From contig JAFYYP010000007.1 in assembly GCA_017557505.1 (NCBI GenBank), positions 93,553 to 157,552 of the forward strand: a DNA stretch of 64,000 bases, given 5' to 3'. Under the pieces are notes generated by a model that was not told the origin of the DNA, searched no databases, and saw nothing but the letters and a program-made list of their open reading frames with translations. Positions within the stretch are counted from its first letter, which is position 1, and each line of letters begins with the position of its first letter. This DNA is from Bacillota bacterium. GTDB taxonomy: Bacteria > Bacillota > Clostridia > Peptostreptococcales > Anaerovoracaceae. A program made the position numbers and the translations under genes. Shown piece by piece: positions 8,467-17,320 of the stretch.

Positions 8467-9618
8467 ATGAAGAAGTTACTCGCGCTGCTCCTCGCGCTGG
8501 CTATGGTATTCTCCATGGCAGCCTGCACCAGCAGCAACGAACCCGCTGCAGAACCCACCCCCGACGATGGCGGCGAAGGCGAAGCAGCAGCTTACTCTGT
8601 CGCTATGATCACCGACTATGGTGACATCACCGACGAAAGCTTCAACCAGGCCACCTATGAAGCCTGCAAGGCTTTCTCCGATGCCAACGGCCTGAAGTTC
8701 AACTACTACAAGCCCGCCGGCGACAGCACCGCTGAAAGAGTCGCCATGATCGAAGCAGCCATCGCTGACGGCTTCAACGTAGTCGTTTGCCCGGGCTATG
8801 CGTTCGGCGAAGCTCTCACGGAATGCTCTGTGACCTATCCGGACGTCAAGTTCATCGCTCTGGACGTTTCCGCAGGCGATCTGGCCGGTCTGTCCACCAT
8901 TCCCGACAACCTGTTCTCCGCTGTTTACCAGGAAGAGCAGTGCGGCTTCATGGCCGGTTACGCTGCTGTTGCTCTGGGCTACAAGCACCTGGGCTACCTG
9001 GGCGGCATGGCAGTTCCCTCCGTCGTTCGCTTCGGCAACGGCTACATCCAGGGCGCTGACCTCGCAGCAAAGGAACTGGGCATCGACGGCGTTACGCTCG
9101 AGTACGTTTACGGCAACCAGTTCTTCGGCGACGCTGATATCACTTCCTACATGGATACCTGGTATCAAACCAACGGCGTAGAAGTCGTCTTCGCTTGCGG
9201 CGGCGGCATCTGGACCTCTGCGGCTGAGGCTGCAGCCAAGGTCGGCGGCAAGGTCATCGGCGTTGACGTTGACCAGTCCAAGACCATCGACGCTTACGGC
9301 GCCGGCATGACGGTCACCTCCGCCATGAAGGGCCTGAAGGCTACTGTCAACACGCTGCTCACCGAGCTCGTACTGAACGACAACTGGTCCGCATACGGCG
9401 GTCAGATCATGACCCTGGGTCTCGTTTCCGGCACCGACGTCGAAGCGAACTACACCCAGATCCCGTATGACACCACCCAGTGGGCTGACAGCTTCACTCA
9501 GGATGACTATGTTGCACTCGTTGGCAGAATCTTCTCCGGCGAGATCAGCATCGACGGTTCTCAGGACGAATTCGTTCCCAGCACCATCACCCTGAATAGA
9601 TACGACAACATCAAGTAA
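8467..9618 (+). CDS. BMP-family nucleoside-binding lipoprotein
   Basis: The substrate-binding component of a purine-nucleoside-type ABC importer, anchored outside the membrane. It has 383 residues. The signal peptide ends in the lipobox MAAC with the lipidated Cys at residue 20, followed by a Ser/Glu/Pro linker. The PF02608 (Bmp) fold begins with YSVAMITDYGDITDESFNQ. ATG 8467 follows a strong AAGGAGG; the frame is open further upstream through the promoter, which is not coding. Codons here end in T and C more than in neighbours, as in highly expressed genes. A terminator follows, so the binding protein is probably made in excess of the membrane parts. Confidence 0.93.
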   Translation: MKKLLALLLALAMVFSMAACTSSNEPAAEPTPDDGGEGEAAAYSVAMITDYGDITDESFNQATYEACKAFSDANGLKFNYYKPAGDSTAERVAMIEAAIADGFNVVVCPGYAFGEALTECSVTYPDVKFIALDVSAGDLAGLSTIPDNLFSAVYQEEQCGFMAGYAAVALGYKHLGYLGGMAVPSVVRFGNGYIQGADLAAKELGIDGVTLEYVYGNQFFGDADITSYMDTWYQTNGVEVVFACGGGIWTSAAEAAAKVGGKVIGVDVDQSKTIDAYGAGMTVTSAMKGLKATVNTLLTELVLNDNWSAYGGQIMTLGLVSGTDVEANYTQIPYDTTQWADSFTQDDYVALVGRIFSGEISIDGSQDEFVPSTITLNRYDNIK

Positions 9619-9646
9619 TCCACCTGATAAAATCGCATCAAAAATA

Positions 9647-9676
9647 AACGGACGACCTTTTAGGCCGTCCGTTTTT
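9647..9676 (+). terminator. Intrinsic terminator after the binding-protein gene
   Basis: AACGGACG (9647-9654) pairs with CGTCCGTT (9666-9673), with an extra CC/GG inside, followed by a T-run. It probably gives partial read-through to the ABC genes. Confidence 0.85.
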
Positions 9677-9719
9677 ATGTTATGATTTTATTAACTATGG
9701 AATACAGGAGGTTGAAGCC

Positions 9720-11243
9720 ATGGATGCACCTTATGCAATAGAGATGCTCAACATAACCAAGCGGTTTCCGGGCATCATTGCTAACGACAACATCACACTT
9801 CAGCTCAAGAAAGGCGAGATACACGCCTTGCTTGGCGAAAACGGCGCCGGCAAGTCCACGTTGATGAGCGTGCTCTTCGGTCTGTACCAGGCGGAAGAAG
9901 GGCAGATCAAAAAGGACGGCAAGGTCGTCGAGATCAAAGACCCCAACGATGCCAACGATCTGGGCATCGGCATGGTCCACCAGCACTTCAAGCTGGTCGA
10001 GTGCTTTACGGTACTGGATAACATCATCCTTGGCGTAGAGACCACGAAGAACGGTCTTCTGCAGAAGGCTGAAGCCCGCAAGAAGGTCATGGATCTTTCG
10101 GAAAAGTACGGTCTGGCAGTCGATCCGGACGCCTTCATCGAGGACATCACGGTCGGCATGCAGCAGAGGACGGAGATCCTCAAGATGCTGTACCGCGACA
10201 ACGAGATCCTCATCTTCGACGAACCGACGGCGGTTCTGACCCCGCAGGAGATCGAAGAGCTCATGCACATCATGAAAAATCTTGCGGCGGAAGGAAAGAG
10301 CATCCTGTTCATCTCCCACAAGCTGAACGAGATCATGGAAGTGGCTGACCGGGTCACCGTTCTGCGCAAGGGCAAGTACATCGGCACCGTGGAAACGAAA
10401 AACACGACGAAGGAAGAACTGTCGCGCATGATGGTCGGCAGAGACGTCGAGTTCCAGGTGAAGAAAGAGCCCAGAACGCCCGGCGAAGAGATCCTGAAAG
10501 TCGAGAATCTGACGGTCGCTTCGAAAGTGCACAGCAACAACGCGGTCAAGAACGTCAGCTTCGACGTCCGCCGCGGCGAGATCGTGTGCATCGCGGGTAT
10601 CGACGGCAACGGGCAGACAGAGCTCGTGTACGCGCTTACCGGTCTGGAAAAACCGGTATCCGGCAAGATCACGATGCTGGGAAAAGACATCACCCACGCG
10701 CCGATCCGCCAGCGCAGCGTGGACGGCATGAGCCACATTCCCGAAGACCGCCACAAGCACGGCCTGGTGCTGGATTACTCGCTGGAATACAACGAAGTGC
10801 TCCAGACTTACTTCGAGCCGCGCTTCACGCATAACGGTTTCCTGGATAAACCGGCCATCCGCCAGTACTGCGAGAAGCTGATCGACGAATACGACGTCCG
10901 CTCCGGACAGGGCCCGATCACAAAGGCCCGCAGCATGTCCGGCGGCAACCAGCAGAAGGCCATCATCGCCAGAGAGATCGACAGAGGCCCTGAACTGCTG
11001 GTCGCGGTCCAGCCCACGAGAGGCCTGGACGTCGGCGCCATCGAATCCGTTCACAGGCAGCTGGTGGCCCAGCGTGACGCCGACAAAGCGGTGCTGCTGG
11101 TCTCCCTGGAACTGGAAGAGGTCATGAGCGTACCCGACCGCATCCTCGTCATGTACGAAGGCGAGATCGTCGGCGAACTCGATCCGAAAGAGATCACCGT
11201 GGAAGAACTGGGCCTGTACATGTCCGGCGCGAAGAGACAGTAA
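9720..11243 (+). CDS. Nucleoside ABC importer, ATP-binding protein (two ATPase domains)
   Basis: 507 residues with two nucleotide-binding domains, as in the YufO/NupO and RbsA group. Domain 1 has Walker A GENGAGKST (about residue 40), the signature VGMQQRTEI and Walker B ILIFDEPTAVLTP. Domain 2 has the weakened Walker A GIDGNGQTEL and the signature SMSGGNQQK, and its Walker B reads LLVAVQPTRGLD, lacking the acidic pair. The second site is therefore probably non-hydrolytic, which is usual for this group. AGGAGG lies 8 bp before ATG 9720. The two permeases follow. Confidence 0.93.
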   Translation: MDAPYAIEMLNITKRFPGIIANDNITLQLKKGEIHALLGENGAGKSTLMSVLFGLYQAEEGQIKKDGKVVEIKDPNDANDLGIGMVHQHFKLVECFTVLDNIILGVETTKNGLLQKAEARKKVMDLSEKYGLAVDPDAFIEDITVGMQQRTEILKMLYRDNEILIFDEPTAVLTPQEIEELMHIMKNLAAEGKSILFISHKLNEIMEVADRVTVLRKGKYIGTVETKNTTKEELSRMMVGRDVEFQVKKEPRTPGEEILKVENLTVASKVHSNNAVKNVSFDVRRGEIVCIAGIDGNGQTELVYALTGLEKPVSGKITMLGKDITHAPIRQRSVDGMSHIPEDRHKHGLVLDYSLEYNEVLQTYFEPRFTHNGFLDKPAIRQYCEKLIDEYDVRSGQGPITKARSMSGGNQQKAIIAREIDRGPELLVAVQPTRGLDVGAIESVHRQLVAQRDADKAVLLVSLELEEVMSVPDRILVMYEGEIVGELDPKEITVEELGLYMSGAKRQ

Positions 11244-11254
11244 AGGAGGTCGCC

Positions 11255-12346
11255 ATGAAAAAGTTTATAAAGAGCGAAGGCGGTCAGTCCTTTATCGCCT
11301 CCATCCTCTGCATCATCCTGGGACTTCTGATCGGTTACGTCGTGCTGCTGTTCATCGCCCCGAAGGGAGCTGCGACGGCCATCGGCGTCATCATCAAGAA
11401 CTTCCTGTATTACCCGAGCAGCATTGCCCGCATGAAGTATTTCGGGAACACGCTCGTCAAGACGGCACCGCTGCTGATGTGCTCGCTGTCCATCCTGTTC
11501 GCGTATAAGGTCGGCCTGTTCAACATCGGCTGCTCCGGCCAGTATACGGCGGGTACCTGCGCGGCACTTTACCTTGCGCTCGGCATGGGGCTCCCCTGGT
11601 GGGCCTGCACGATCGCTGCCATGATCTGCGGCGCTCTGCTGGCAGCCATTTCCGGCATCCTGAAGAGCTACGCGAACGTGAACGAAGTCATTTCAGGCAT
11701 CATGCTCAACTGGATCATGCTGTATTCGGCGAACATGATCCTCACGAAAGTGAAGGAATCCACGTCGCCCTACACGTATACGCTGAACAGCACGAATACC
11801 GGAGCCATCATCCCCGGACTCGGCCTGGGCAAGCTGTTCTCCAATAATGCTTACATCACCATCGCCGTACCTCTGGCCATCCTGATCGCCATCGGCATCT
11901 GGGTGCTGCTCGAGAAGACGACGTTCGGTTACGAACTGAGAGCCACCGGCAACAACAAGAACGCGGCCAAGTATGCCGGCATGAACGAGAAGCGCAACAT
12001 CATCGTTACCATGATGATCGCAGGCGGTCTCGCGGGTCTGGGCGGGGCGTTCCTGTATCTGACCGGCTTCGAACAGTATCAGTGCACGCAGTCCTCGGTC
12101 GCGGCCATGGGCTTCAACGGCATTTCGGCAGCCTTCCTGGGAGGGCTTTCGCCGATCGGCTCCATCTTCAGTTCTTTCTTCATCCAGCACATCACCGCGG
12201 GCGGCGCTTATGTAGATAAAACGATGTACAGCGCTCAGATCTCCGACCTGATCTCCTCGGTCATCATCTACCTGTGCGGCTTCGTCGGCTTCATCAAACT
12301 GGTGCTTAAGAAAGCTGCCGACAAGAAGGAAGGAGGCGCAAAGTAA
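11255..12346 (+). CDS. Nucleoside ABC importer, permease 1
   Basis: 363 residues, BPD_transp_2 family (PF02653), with about eight to ten hydrophobic helices. Typical segments are FNIGCSGQYTAGTCAAL, NVNEVISGIMLNW and YAGMNEKRN, the cytoplasmic loop that contacts the ATPase. It matches the YufP/NupP position: the longer permease after the ATPase. It ends in TAATG overlapping permease 2, and an AAAGGAGG precedes ATG 11255. Confidence 0.92.
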   Translation: MKKFIKSEGGQSFIASILCIILGLLIGYVVLLFIAPKGAATAIGVIIKNFLYYPSSIARMKYFGNTLVKTAPLLMCSLSILFAYKVGLFNIGCSGQYTAGTCAALYLALGMGLPWWACTIAAMICGALLAAISGILKSYANVNEVISGIMLNWIMLYSANMILTKVKESTSPYTYTLNSTNTGAIIPGLGLGKLFSNNAYITIAVPLAILIAIGIWVLLEKTTFGYELRATGNNKNAAKYAGMNEKRNIIVTMMIAGGLAGLGGAFLYLTGFEQYQCTQSSVAAMGFNGISAAFLGGLSPIGSIFSSFFIQHITAGGAYVDKTMYSAQISDLISSVIIYLCGFVGFIKLVLKKAADKKEGGAK

Positions 12347-13293
12347 TGATACTGCTTCTGCAATATACCATCATCTTCGCTGCCGTACTTACGCTGGTAG
12401 CCATCGGCGGATGCTTCTCGGAGCACTCCGGCGTCATCAACATCGGTCTGGAAGGCATCATGGTCATGGGCGCCCTCGGCGGCGCGCTGGTCATGCGCTT
12501 TTCGAATTATCCCGAGAGCGGGAACGCGTTTACGCTCATCCTGCTCACGATCCTGGCGGCTGTCGGTCTGGGCATGGTCTACTCCTTGCTTCTGGCTGTC
12601 GCGTGCATCAACTTCAAGGCGGACCAGACCATCATCGGTATCGCCATGAACATGCTGGGCACCGCGGCTGCGACCGTTATCGTCAAGGCCATGAACACCC
12701 GCATCAACCCGGACAACGTATCCTCCACGATACAGTACATCAATCAAAAGAAGGCGTTCCTGGTGAACCTGGGCGGATTCGAGTTCAACTGGTTCATGCT
12801 CGTGACCGTCATCCTGCTCGTCTGCTCGTACGTGCTGCTGTACAAGACGAGGCTCGGCCTGCGCCTGCAGGCCTGCGGCGAACATCCGCAGGCGGCGGCT
12901 TCCGTCGGTATCTCGGTGTATAAGATGCGCTACATCGGCGTCATCATCTCCGGTTTCCTCGGCGGGCTCGGCGGCATCGTATACATCACGTCCGGCGTAT
13001 CCGAGTGGAAGTTCGAGAACGGCGTCGCAGGCTTCGGCTTCCTCGCGCTGGCCGTTATGATCTTCGGCCAGTGGAAGCCCCACAGGATCGCGGTCTCCGC
13101 GCTGCTGTTCGGCCTGTTCCGCGCGCTGTCCAACGTCTACATGGGATTCGACTTCCTTGCGAAGCTGAATATCCCCAGCGGCATCTACAACATGCTGCCT
13201 TACATCATCTGCCTCATCGTACTGGCCTTCACGTCCAAGAAGTCCAGAGCACCGAAGGCGGAAGGCATTCCCTACGACAAGGGGATGCGGTAA
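12346..13293 (+). CDS. Nucleoside ABC importer, permease 2
   Basis: 315 residues, BPD_transp_2 family. SEHSGVINIGLEGIMVMGA near the N terminus and GLRLQACGEHPQAAAS in the cytoplasmic loop are characteristic of the YufQ/NupQ-type permease. It starts inside the stop of permease 1 (1-bp overlap) and completes the importer: binding protein, fused ATPase, two permeases. A strong terminator follows. Confidence 0.92.
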   Translation: MILLLQYTIIFAAVLTLVAIGGCFSEHSGVINIGLEGIMVMGALGGALVMRFSNYPESGNAFTLILLTILAAVGLGMVYSLLLAVACINFKADQTIIGIAMNMLGTAAATVIVKAMNTRINPDNVSSTIQYINQKKAFLVNLGGFEFNWFMLVTVILLVCSYVLLYKTRLGLRLQACGEHPQAAASVGISVYKMRYIGVIISGFLGGLGGIVYITSGVSEWKFENGVAGFGFLALAVMIFGQWKPHRIAVSALLFGLFRALSNVYMGFDFLAKLNIPSGIYNMLPYIICLIVLAFTSKKSRAPKAEGIPYDKGMR

Positions 13294-13307
13294 ACCTGTA
13301 TTCCCCG

Positions 13308-13333
13308 GGGGCGGCTGTTACGGCCGCCCCTTT
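13308..13333 (+). terminator. Terminator of the nucleoside importer operon
   Basis: GGGGCGGC (13308-13315) pairs with GCCGCCCC (13323-13330), followed by TTTG. Confidence 0.8.
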
Positions 13334-13383
13334 GTGCTCATTGCGGTATCCGGGATCGGACAAAAACTCAGAAAAGAGGCAAT

Positions 13384-13962
13384 TTGCTTTTACAGATCTT
13401 TTTCTCATTCTTTAAGGTGGGCCTGTTCACGATCGGCGGCGGCTATGCCATGCTGCCCATCATCCAGGAGGCCGTCTGCCACGAGAAGGGCTGGCTGACG
13501 GACGAGGAATTCCTCGATTCCATCTCGCTGACGAATTCGCTGCCCGGGCCTCTGGCCACGAACTGCGCGACCTTCATCGGCTACCGGCTGAAGAAGGTGC
13601 CCGGTTCTATCGCGGCCATCCTCGGCACGATCACTCCGTCGATCATCATCATCCTGCTCATCGCCATGATCTTCAATCACGCCATGGAAAACGAGTACGT
13701 GCAGGCGTTCTTCCGGGGCGTCGGCCCCGCGGTGTTCGCGCTCATCGTCAATGCGGTGTACAAGCTGGCGAAATCCGCGAAGATCCTGGAAGATAAACTG
13801 ATGCTGATCGTAGCCATTGCGTCATTCGCCGTGATCGGTTTTCTGGGGGTCACGCCCATCCTTGTCGTGATCGCAGCAGCCATCATCGCGCTTGTCGCGG
13901 ACAGCGTCAGGAAGACGCGCACAGCTGAGAAGGGAGGTTCGGACAATGGATCTCATTCTTAG
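13384..13962 (+). CDS. Chromate transporter family half-protein 1
   Basis: 192 residues, CHR family (PF02417), single-domain form. The N-terminal LFTIGGGYAMLPIIQEAV and the LPGPLATNCATFIGY segment are family hallmarks, followed by hydrophobic helices. Start is taken as TTG 13384, 6 bp after AAGAGG; no ATG fits the conserved N terminus. Single-domain CHR proteins work in pairs, and the second half follows with a 17-bp overlap. The true substrate in anaerobes is uncertain; chromate or sulfate-like oxyanions are the known family substrates. Confidence 0.85.
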   Translation: MLLQIFFSFFKVGLFTIGGGYAMLPIIQEAVCHEKGWLTDEEFLDSISLTNSLPGPLATNCATFIGYRLKKVPGSIAAILGTITPSIIIILLIAMIFNHAMENEYVQAFFRGVGPAVFALIVNAVYKLAKSAKILEDKLMLIVAIASFAVIGFLGVTPILVVIAAAIIALVADSVRKTRTAEKGGSDNGSHS

Positions 13963-14479
13963 GATGTGCCTGGCCTTCATCAAGATCGGCGCGTTCTGCT
14001 TCGGCGGAGGGTACGCGGCGGTCGGACTGATTGAAAACGAGATCGTCCGCACTATGGGCTGGCTGACCTCGGAGCAGTACATCAACATCATTGCCATCGC
14101 GGAGATGACCCCCGGACCCATCGCGGTCAACACGTCGACGTTCGCCGGCTACCTGATGGCGGGACCGGTCGCGGGTATCCTGTGCACGCTGTCCGTTATC
14201 CTCATCCCGAGCTGCCTGGCTCTCCTGACGGCGTTCTTCTTCGAAAAGGTAAAGAACAACCCGAAGGTGCAGGTCGCGGTGAAGGGCATCCGGCCAGGCG
14301 CCATCGGCATCATCGCTGCGGCGGGCATCTCCCTGGCGAAGAGCGGCTTCCACGATTACTGGTCTATCCTGTTCTTCGCGCTGGCTGCATTTATCATCTT
14401 TAAGCTGAAGAAAAGCCCCATCATCGCGCTGCTTTCCTGCGGCGCGCTGGGCATCCTGCTGTATGGCGTCATCCTGTAA
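13946..14479 (+). CDS. Chromate transporter family half-protein 2
   Basis: 177 residues from ATG 13946, with GGGAGG upstream. It repeats the CHR pattern of its partner: IGAFCFGGGYAAVGLIENEIV at the N terminus and MTPGPIAVNTSTFAGY around residue 50. Together the two give the antiparallel pair needed for an active transporter. The frame is open further upstream, but that part overlaps half-protein 1 and lacks a ribosome site. It overlaps the methyltransferase start by 17 bp. Confidence 0.87.
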   Translation: MDLILRMCLAFIKIGAFCFGGGYAAVGLIENEIVRTMGWLTSEQYINIIAIAEMTPGPIAVNTSTFAGYLMAGPVAGILCTLSVILIPSCLALLTAFFFEKVKNNPKVQVAVKGIRPGAIGIIAAAGISLAKSGFHDYWSILFFALAAFIIFKLKKSPIIALLSCGALGILLYGVIL

Positions 14480-15257
14480 AGTCCGTTACGGAGACAACCT
14501 GGAATACATGAAGACCCTCGCGGACGGGTCGGTCGATTTCATCTACGTCGACCCACCGTTTTTCTCTGCGGCGGATTACTATACGCGCAAGGGACGGAAC
14601 GCCTACGGTGACCGCTGGAAGGGCGGCATGGACGAGTATCTCGCCATGCTGAAACCGAGGCTCGAAGAGATGAAGCGCCTGCTGAAGGACACAGGCACCA
14701 TCGCGATCCATCTCGACTGGCACGCGGTGCATTACGTCAAGGTGATGGCGGACGGCATCTTCGGCGCGGGCAACTTCGTGAACGAACTGATCTGGGCCTA
14801 CAAGTCCGGAGGCGCCACAGGCAGACACTTCGCACGCAAGCACGATACGATTCTTGTATATGCGAAGACGAAGGATTACTACTTCCTCACGCAGAAAGAG
14901 CGCTCTTACAACAGGGAAGGGCGGCCGTACCACTTCAAGGGTGTGGAAGAATTCCGCGACGAAGAAGGCAAGTGGTATACCATGGTCAATAAAAAAGACG
15001 TCTTAAACGTCGACATGGTCGGAAGGACGTCTTCGGAACGCACGGATTACGCGACGCAGAAACCGCAGGCGCTGCTGCAGATCCTGCTGGACAGCCTGTG
15101 TCCGCCGGGAGGCCTGTGCGCGGATTTCTTCGCGGGGTCCGGTACGCTTGGCGCCTGCGCGCTCGAAAGCGGCCTGGACTGCCTGATGTGCGATTCGAGC
15201 AGGGAGGCTGTGGATACGATCCTGGACAGACTGGGGATGTTCGTGCAGGAGATCTAA
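14463..15257 (+). CDS. Orphan DNA methyltransferase (beta-class N6-adenine/N4-cytosine type)
   Basis: 264 residues. Motif IV DPPF lies at about residue 30 (YVDPPFFSA). The SAM-binding motif I DFFAGSGTLG lies at the C-terminal end (about 220-229), preceded by TQKPQALLQ. This order (IV, target region, then I) is the beta class, as in many type III Mod-like and orphan enzymes. The middle segment (about 100-190) should carry target recognition. No restriction gene is adjacent. The start overlaps the chromate gene by 17 bp and has no clear ribosome site, so translation is probably coupled. Its stop overlaps that of the convergent lysO half. Confidence 0.85.
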   Translation: MASSCKVRYGDNLEYMKTLADGSVDFIYVDPPFFSAADYYTRKGRNAYGDRWKGGMDEYLAMLKPRLEEMKRLLKDTGTIAIHLDWHAVHYVKVMADGIFGAGNFVNELIWAYKSGGATGRHFARKHDTILVYAKTKDYYFLTQKERSYNREGRPYHFKGVEEFRDEEGKWYTMVNKKDVLNVDMVGRTSSERTDYATQKPQALLQILLDSLCPPGGLCADFFAGSGTLGACALESGLDCLMCDSSREAVDTILDRLGMFVQEI

Positions 15258-15847
15258 AGACCGGTCAGGAAACCGATGAGAAAGGGGACCATCAGCGAGA
15301 TGACAGTCCCGACAAGGATCCCGTAAAGAACGATGCTGTTGTCACCGGAAACGGTGGCTGCGGCGACACACGAATTGATCGTAGCAGATCCGCCGACGGA
15401 AACGACTTCCGGACGGCGGAATCTTTTTATGAGGAGAGGCATCAGGAAGATCGCCAGGATCTCCCGGGATACGCAGCAAACGAACGTCGCAACGGAAAGA
15501 GAAGGGCTGTAAGTATAAACGAGTCCGGTGGACAGGGAATACCAGCCCATGCCGGAAGCCGCGATCATGGCGTCCTTGGCAGAGACAGGCAGGAACAGGG
15601 ACATGGGGACCGCGGCAAGCAGCGTGCCGGCAACCGTTCCGAACGCGTAGAGCAGCGCCTTTCCGGACAGTTTTTCGCCTTCGCCTTCCCGGTATTGCGC
15701 ACCGAGGCTGATCGAGATCGCGAAGCACATCACGTACAGCGTATACAGGATGATGTCGGATTCATATGGTCCCAGAAACGACAGCGCTCCGAGGCGGCCG
15801 CAGGCGAATCCTGCGGCGAGGACCACGACAAGGATAAGGATCATCAT
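15254..15847 (-). CDS. lysO: LysO family lysine exporter, C-terminal half
   Basis: 197 residues, membrane-embedded. It has the family hallmarks SGMGWYSLSTGL and VGGSATINSCVAA, which correspond to the core of LysO (YbjE, DUF340). In E. coli, LysO is one chain exporting lysine; many Firmicutes carry two genes. The N-terminal half is directly upstream with a 4-bp ATGA overlap, so the halves are co-translated. Substrate assignment is by family. Its last codons overlap the convergent methyltransferase gene. Confidence 0.82.
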   Translation of the reverse strand: MMILILVVVLAAGFACGRLGALSFLGPYESDIILYTLYVMCFAISISLGAQYREGEGEKLSGKALLYAFGTVAGTLLAAVPMSLFLPVSAKDAMIAASGMGWYSLSTGLVYTYSPSLSVATFVCCVSREILAIFLMPLLIKRFRRPEVVSVGGSATINSCVAAATVSGDNSIVLYGILVGTVISLMVPFLIGFLTGL

Positions 15848-16155
15848 CGCGCGTCCTCCTCGCCGCTACGGGCCGATTTTTGGCCTTCCAGGGCCTTTCT
15901 GAGGGCGAGGACCACAAGGAAAGACCCGGTCATGGCAGCCAGACTGAGCACGAGCCCCGTCAGCCCCATGGAACTGACGGAAGCAGCGACTTCTTCGTTC
16001 GCACCGAGCTGATGCCCGAGCAGGAACAGGATGATCCAGAGACACACGGTCTGAAACCGGCTGCGCGCTTTGCTCTTCGAAGAGAAGGTCCTGCTTTTGT
16101 ATCCCAGCGCGATGCCTGTTCCCATGATGACGAGATAGATCAGCATGATCTTCAT
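15844..16155 (-). CDS. LysO family lysine exporter, N-terminal half
   Basis: 103 residues with three hydrophobic helices. LFLLGHQLGANEEVAASVSSMG matches the N-terminal LysO repeat, which has a short loop with Gly-x-Asn. It starts 9 bp after the GNAT gene stop and overlaps the C-terminal half by 4 bp. The charged tail (GQKSARSGEEDAR) is probably cytoplasmic. Confidence 0.8.
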   Translation of the reverse strand: MKIMLIYLVIMGTGIALGYKSRTFSSKSKARSRFQTVCLWIILFLLGHQLGANEEVAASVSSMGLTGLVLSLAAMTGSFLVVLALRKALEGQKSARSGEEDAR

Positions 16156-16164
16156 GGCGCACCT

Positions 16165-17256
16165 CTACAGATCCAGTTCGCTCTCGCCGTCCCCCTGGCT
16201 CATGTGCCAGTGCTGCGCGCCGGCGAGTTCCGCCTCGGAGATGGAGTCGTCCAGCGAGCGGACGATCACGACGTTGCCCTGGCCTTTGCCCGGGACGAAG
16301 CCGTAGCGGCGGAACACTTCGTCGTATTTTCCGTACAGCGCGCTGCACGCGACGGCGTAGTCCGCCTTGTGTTCGAAACAGTAATCGATGACGGCCTCCG
16401 CAAGGGCGGAGATATACTCTTCGTTCTGCGGATCGGTGAAGTTCTCTGCCACGCAGATCATGGGCTTTTTGTTCGCCACGCTTTTGCGCAGCACGAGAAA
16501 ACCGGCGGGTTCCGAACCGTCGTACAGCATCAGCGTCTCGTACTTCGCGTCCGGACGGCCGTCGTAGCGCCATCTCAGATACGTCAGATCGCGGACGATG
16601 CAGTTTTCATACTGTCCGCGGTACTTCTCCCAGACCGCTCCGGCGTCAGCCGGGATGCGGTCGTATTTCTTCACGGTAAACAGCGCGTTCCTGTGATGCG
16701 GACGCTTCAGTTTTCCGATCCCCTGGAACATGCCGTTGGCCATCTTCGCGAGCGCTCGGCTCTTCAGCATGCCGGCCGCCTTGTTCGTGATGTCCGCCGG
16801 GAAGACGTACACCTCGCGGTCGAACAGCGTCGTCCAGCCGAACTTCTGGTAGGCGGGGTAGGAGTTTGTGTTCGCGAAGCCGAGCACGACCTGGACGCCG
16901 TGCGCTTTTCCCTGCGCAAGCGAATTGTCCGTCATGGTGCGGAAGATGCCCTGGCGCTTGTAGTCCGGGTGGGTCATGGACTTGACGGAATGAGCAGCTT
17001 TCACCGTTCTCCCGCCGAGCTGCAGATCGAAGGGGATGAGCCCGTCAGAGGCGATCATCCTGCCGCCGGCGTCGTGGTCGCGCATGACGAACATCATGTT
17101 GCCGTCAGGCGGGTCGTAAGGGTCTTCGTCGAACAGCCAGCGGTACATGCTGAGGTTCGGATTGGCTCCTTCGCCAAAAGAAAGCACGCTCAATTCCTCG
17201 AATTCGTCGAATTCAGTTGTCAGGTCGATCGCACGGATCGTTCTGTTGGTTTCCAT
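16165..17256 (-). CDS. GNAT acetyltransferase, Eis-like layout
   Basis: 363 residues. The N-terminal GNAT domain has the acetyl-CoA loop in HPDYKRQGIFRTM (about residue 95-107) and GFANTNSYPAYQKFGW, a common Eis/YkkB-type feature. A second, degenerate GNAT-like half occupies the C-terminal third (LVLRKSVANKKPMI, YRRYGFVPGKG). It heads the operon with the two lysO halves, so an amine such as lysine or a polyamine could be the acceptor, but that is inference only. Confidence 0.75.
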   Translation of the reverse strand: METNRTIRAIDLTTEFDEFEELSVLSFGEGANPNLSMYRWLFDEDPYDPPDGNMMFVMRDHDAGGRMIASDGLIPFDLQLGGRTVKAAHSVKSMTHPDYKRQGIFRTMTDNSLAQGKAHGVQVVLGFANTNSYPAYQKFGWTTLFDREVYVFPADITNKAAGMLKSRALAKMANGMFQGIGKLKRPHHRNALFTVKKYDRIPADAGAVWEKYRGQYENCIVRDLTYLRWRYDGRPDAKYETLMLYDGSEPAGFLVLRKSVANKKPMICVAENFTDPQNEEYISALAEAVIDYCFEHKADYAVACSALYGKYDEVFRRYGFVPGKGQGNVVIVRSLDDSISEAELAGAQHWHMSQGDGESELDL

Positions 17257-17276
17257 AGCTCTCTGTGATATGAGAA

Positions 17277-17301
17277 GGCCGCCCGGCAGGACCGGACGGC
17301 C
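17277..17301 (-). terminator. Terminator after the SLH protein gene
   Basis: GGCCGCCCGG (17277-17286) pairs with CCGGACGGCC (17292-17301). On the minus strand it is followed by TTCTCAT, so the T-run is weak. Confidence 0.6.
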
Positions 17302-17320
17302 GTTCTTGCGCGTGGTCAGA

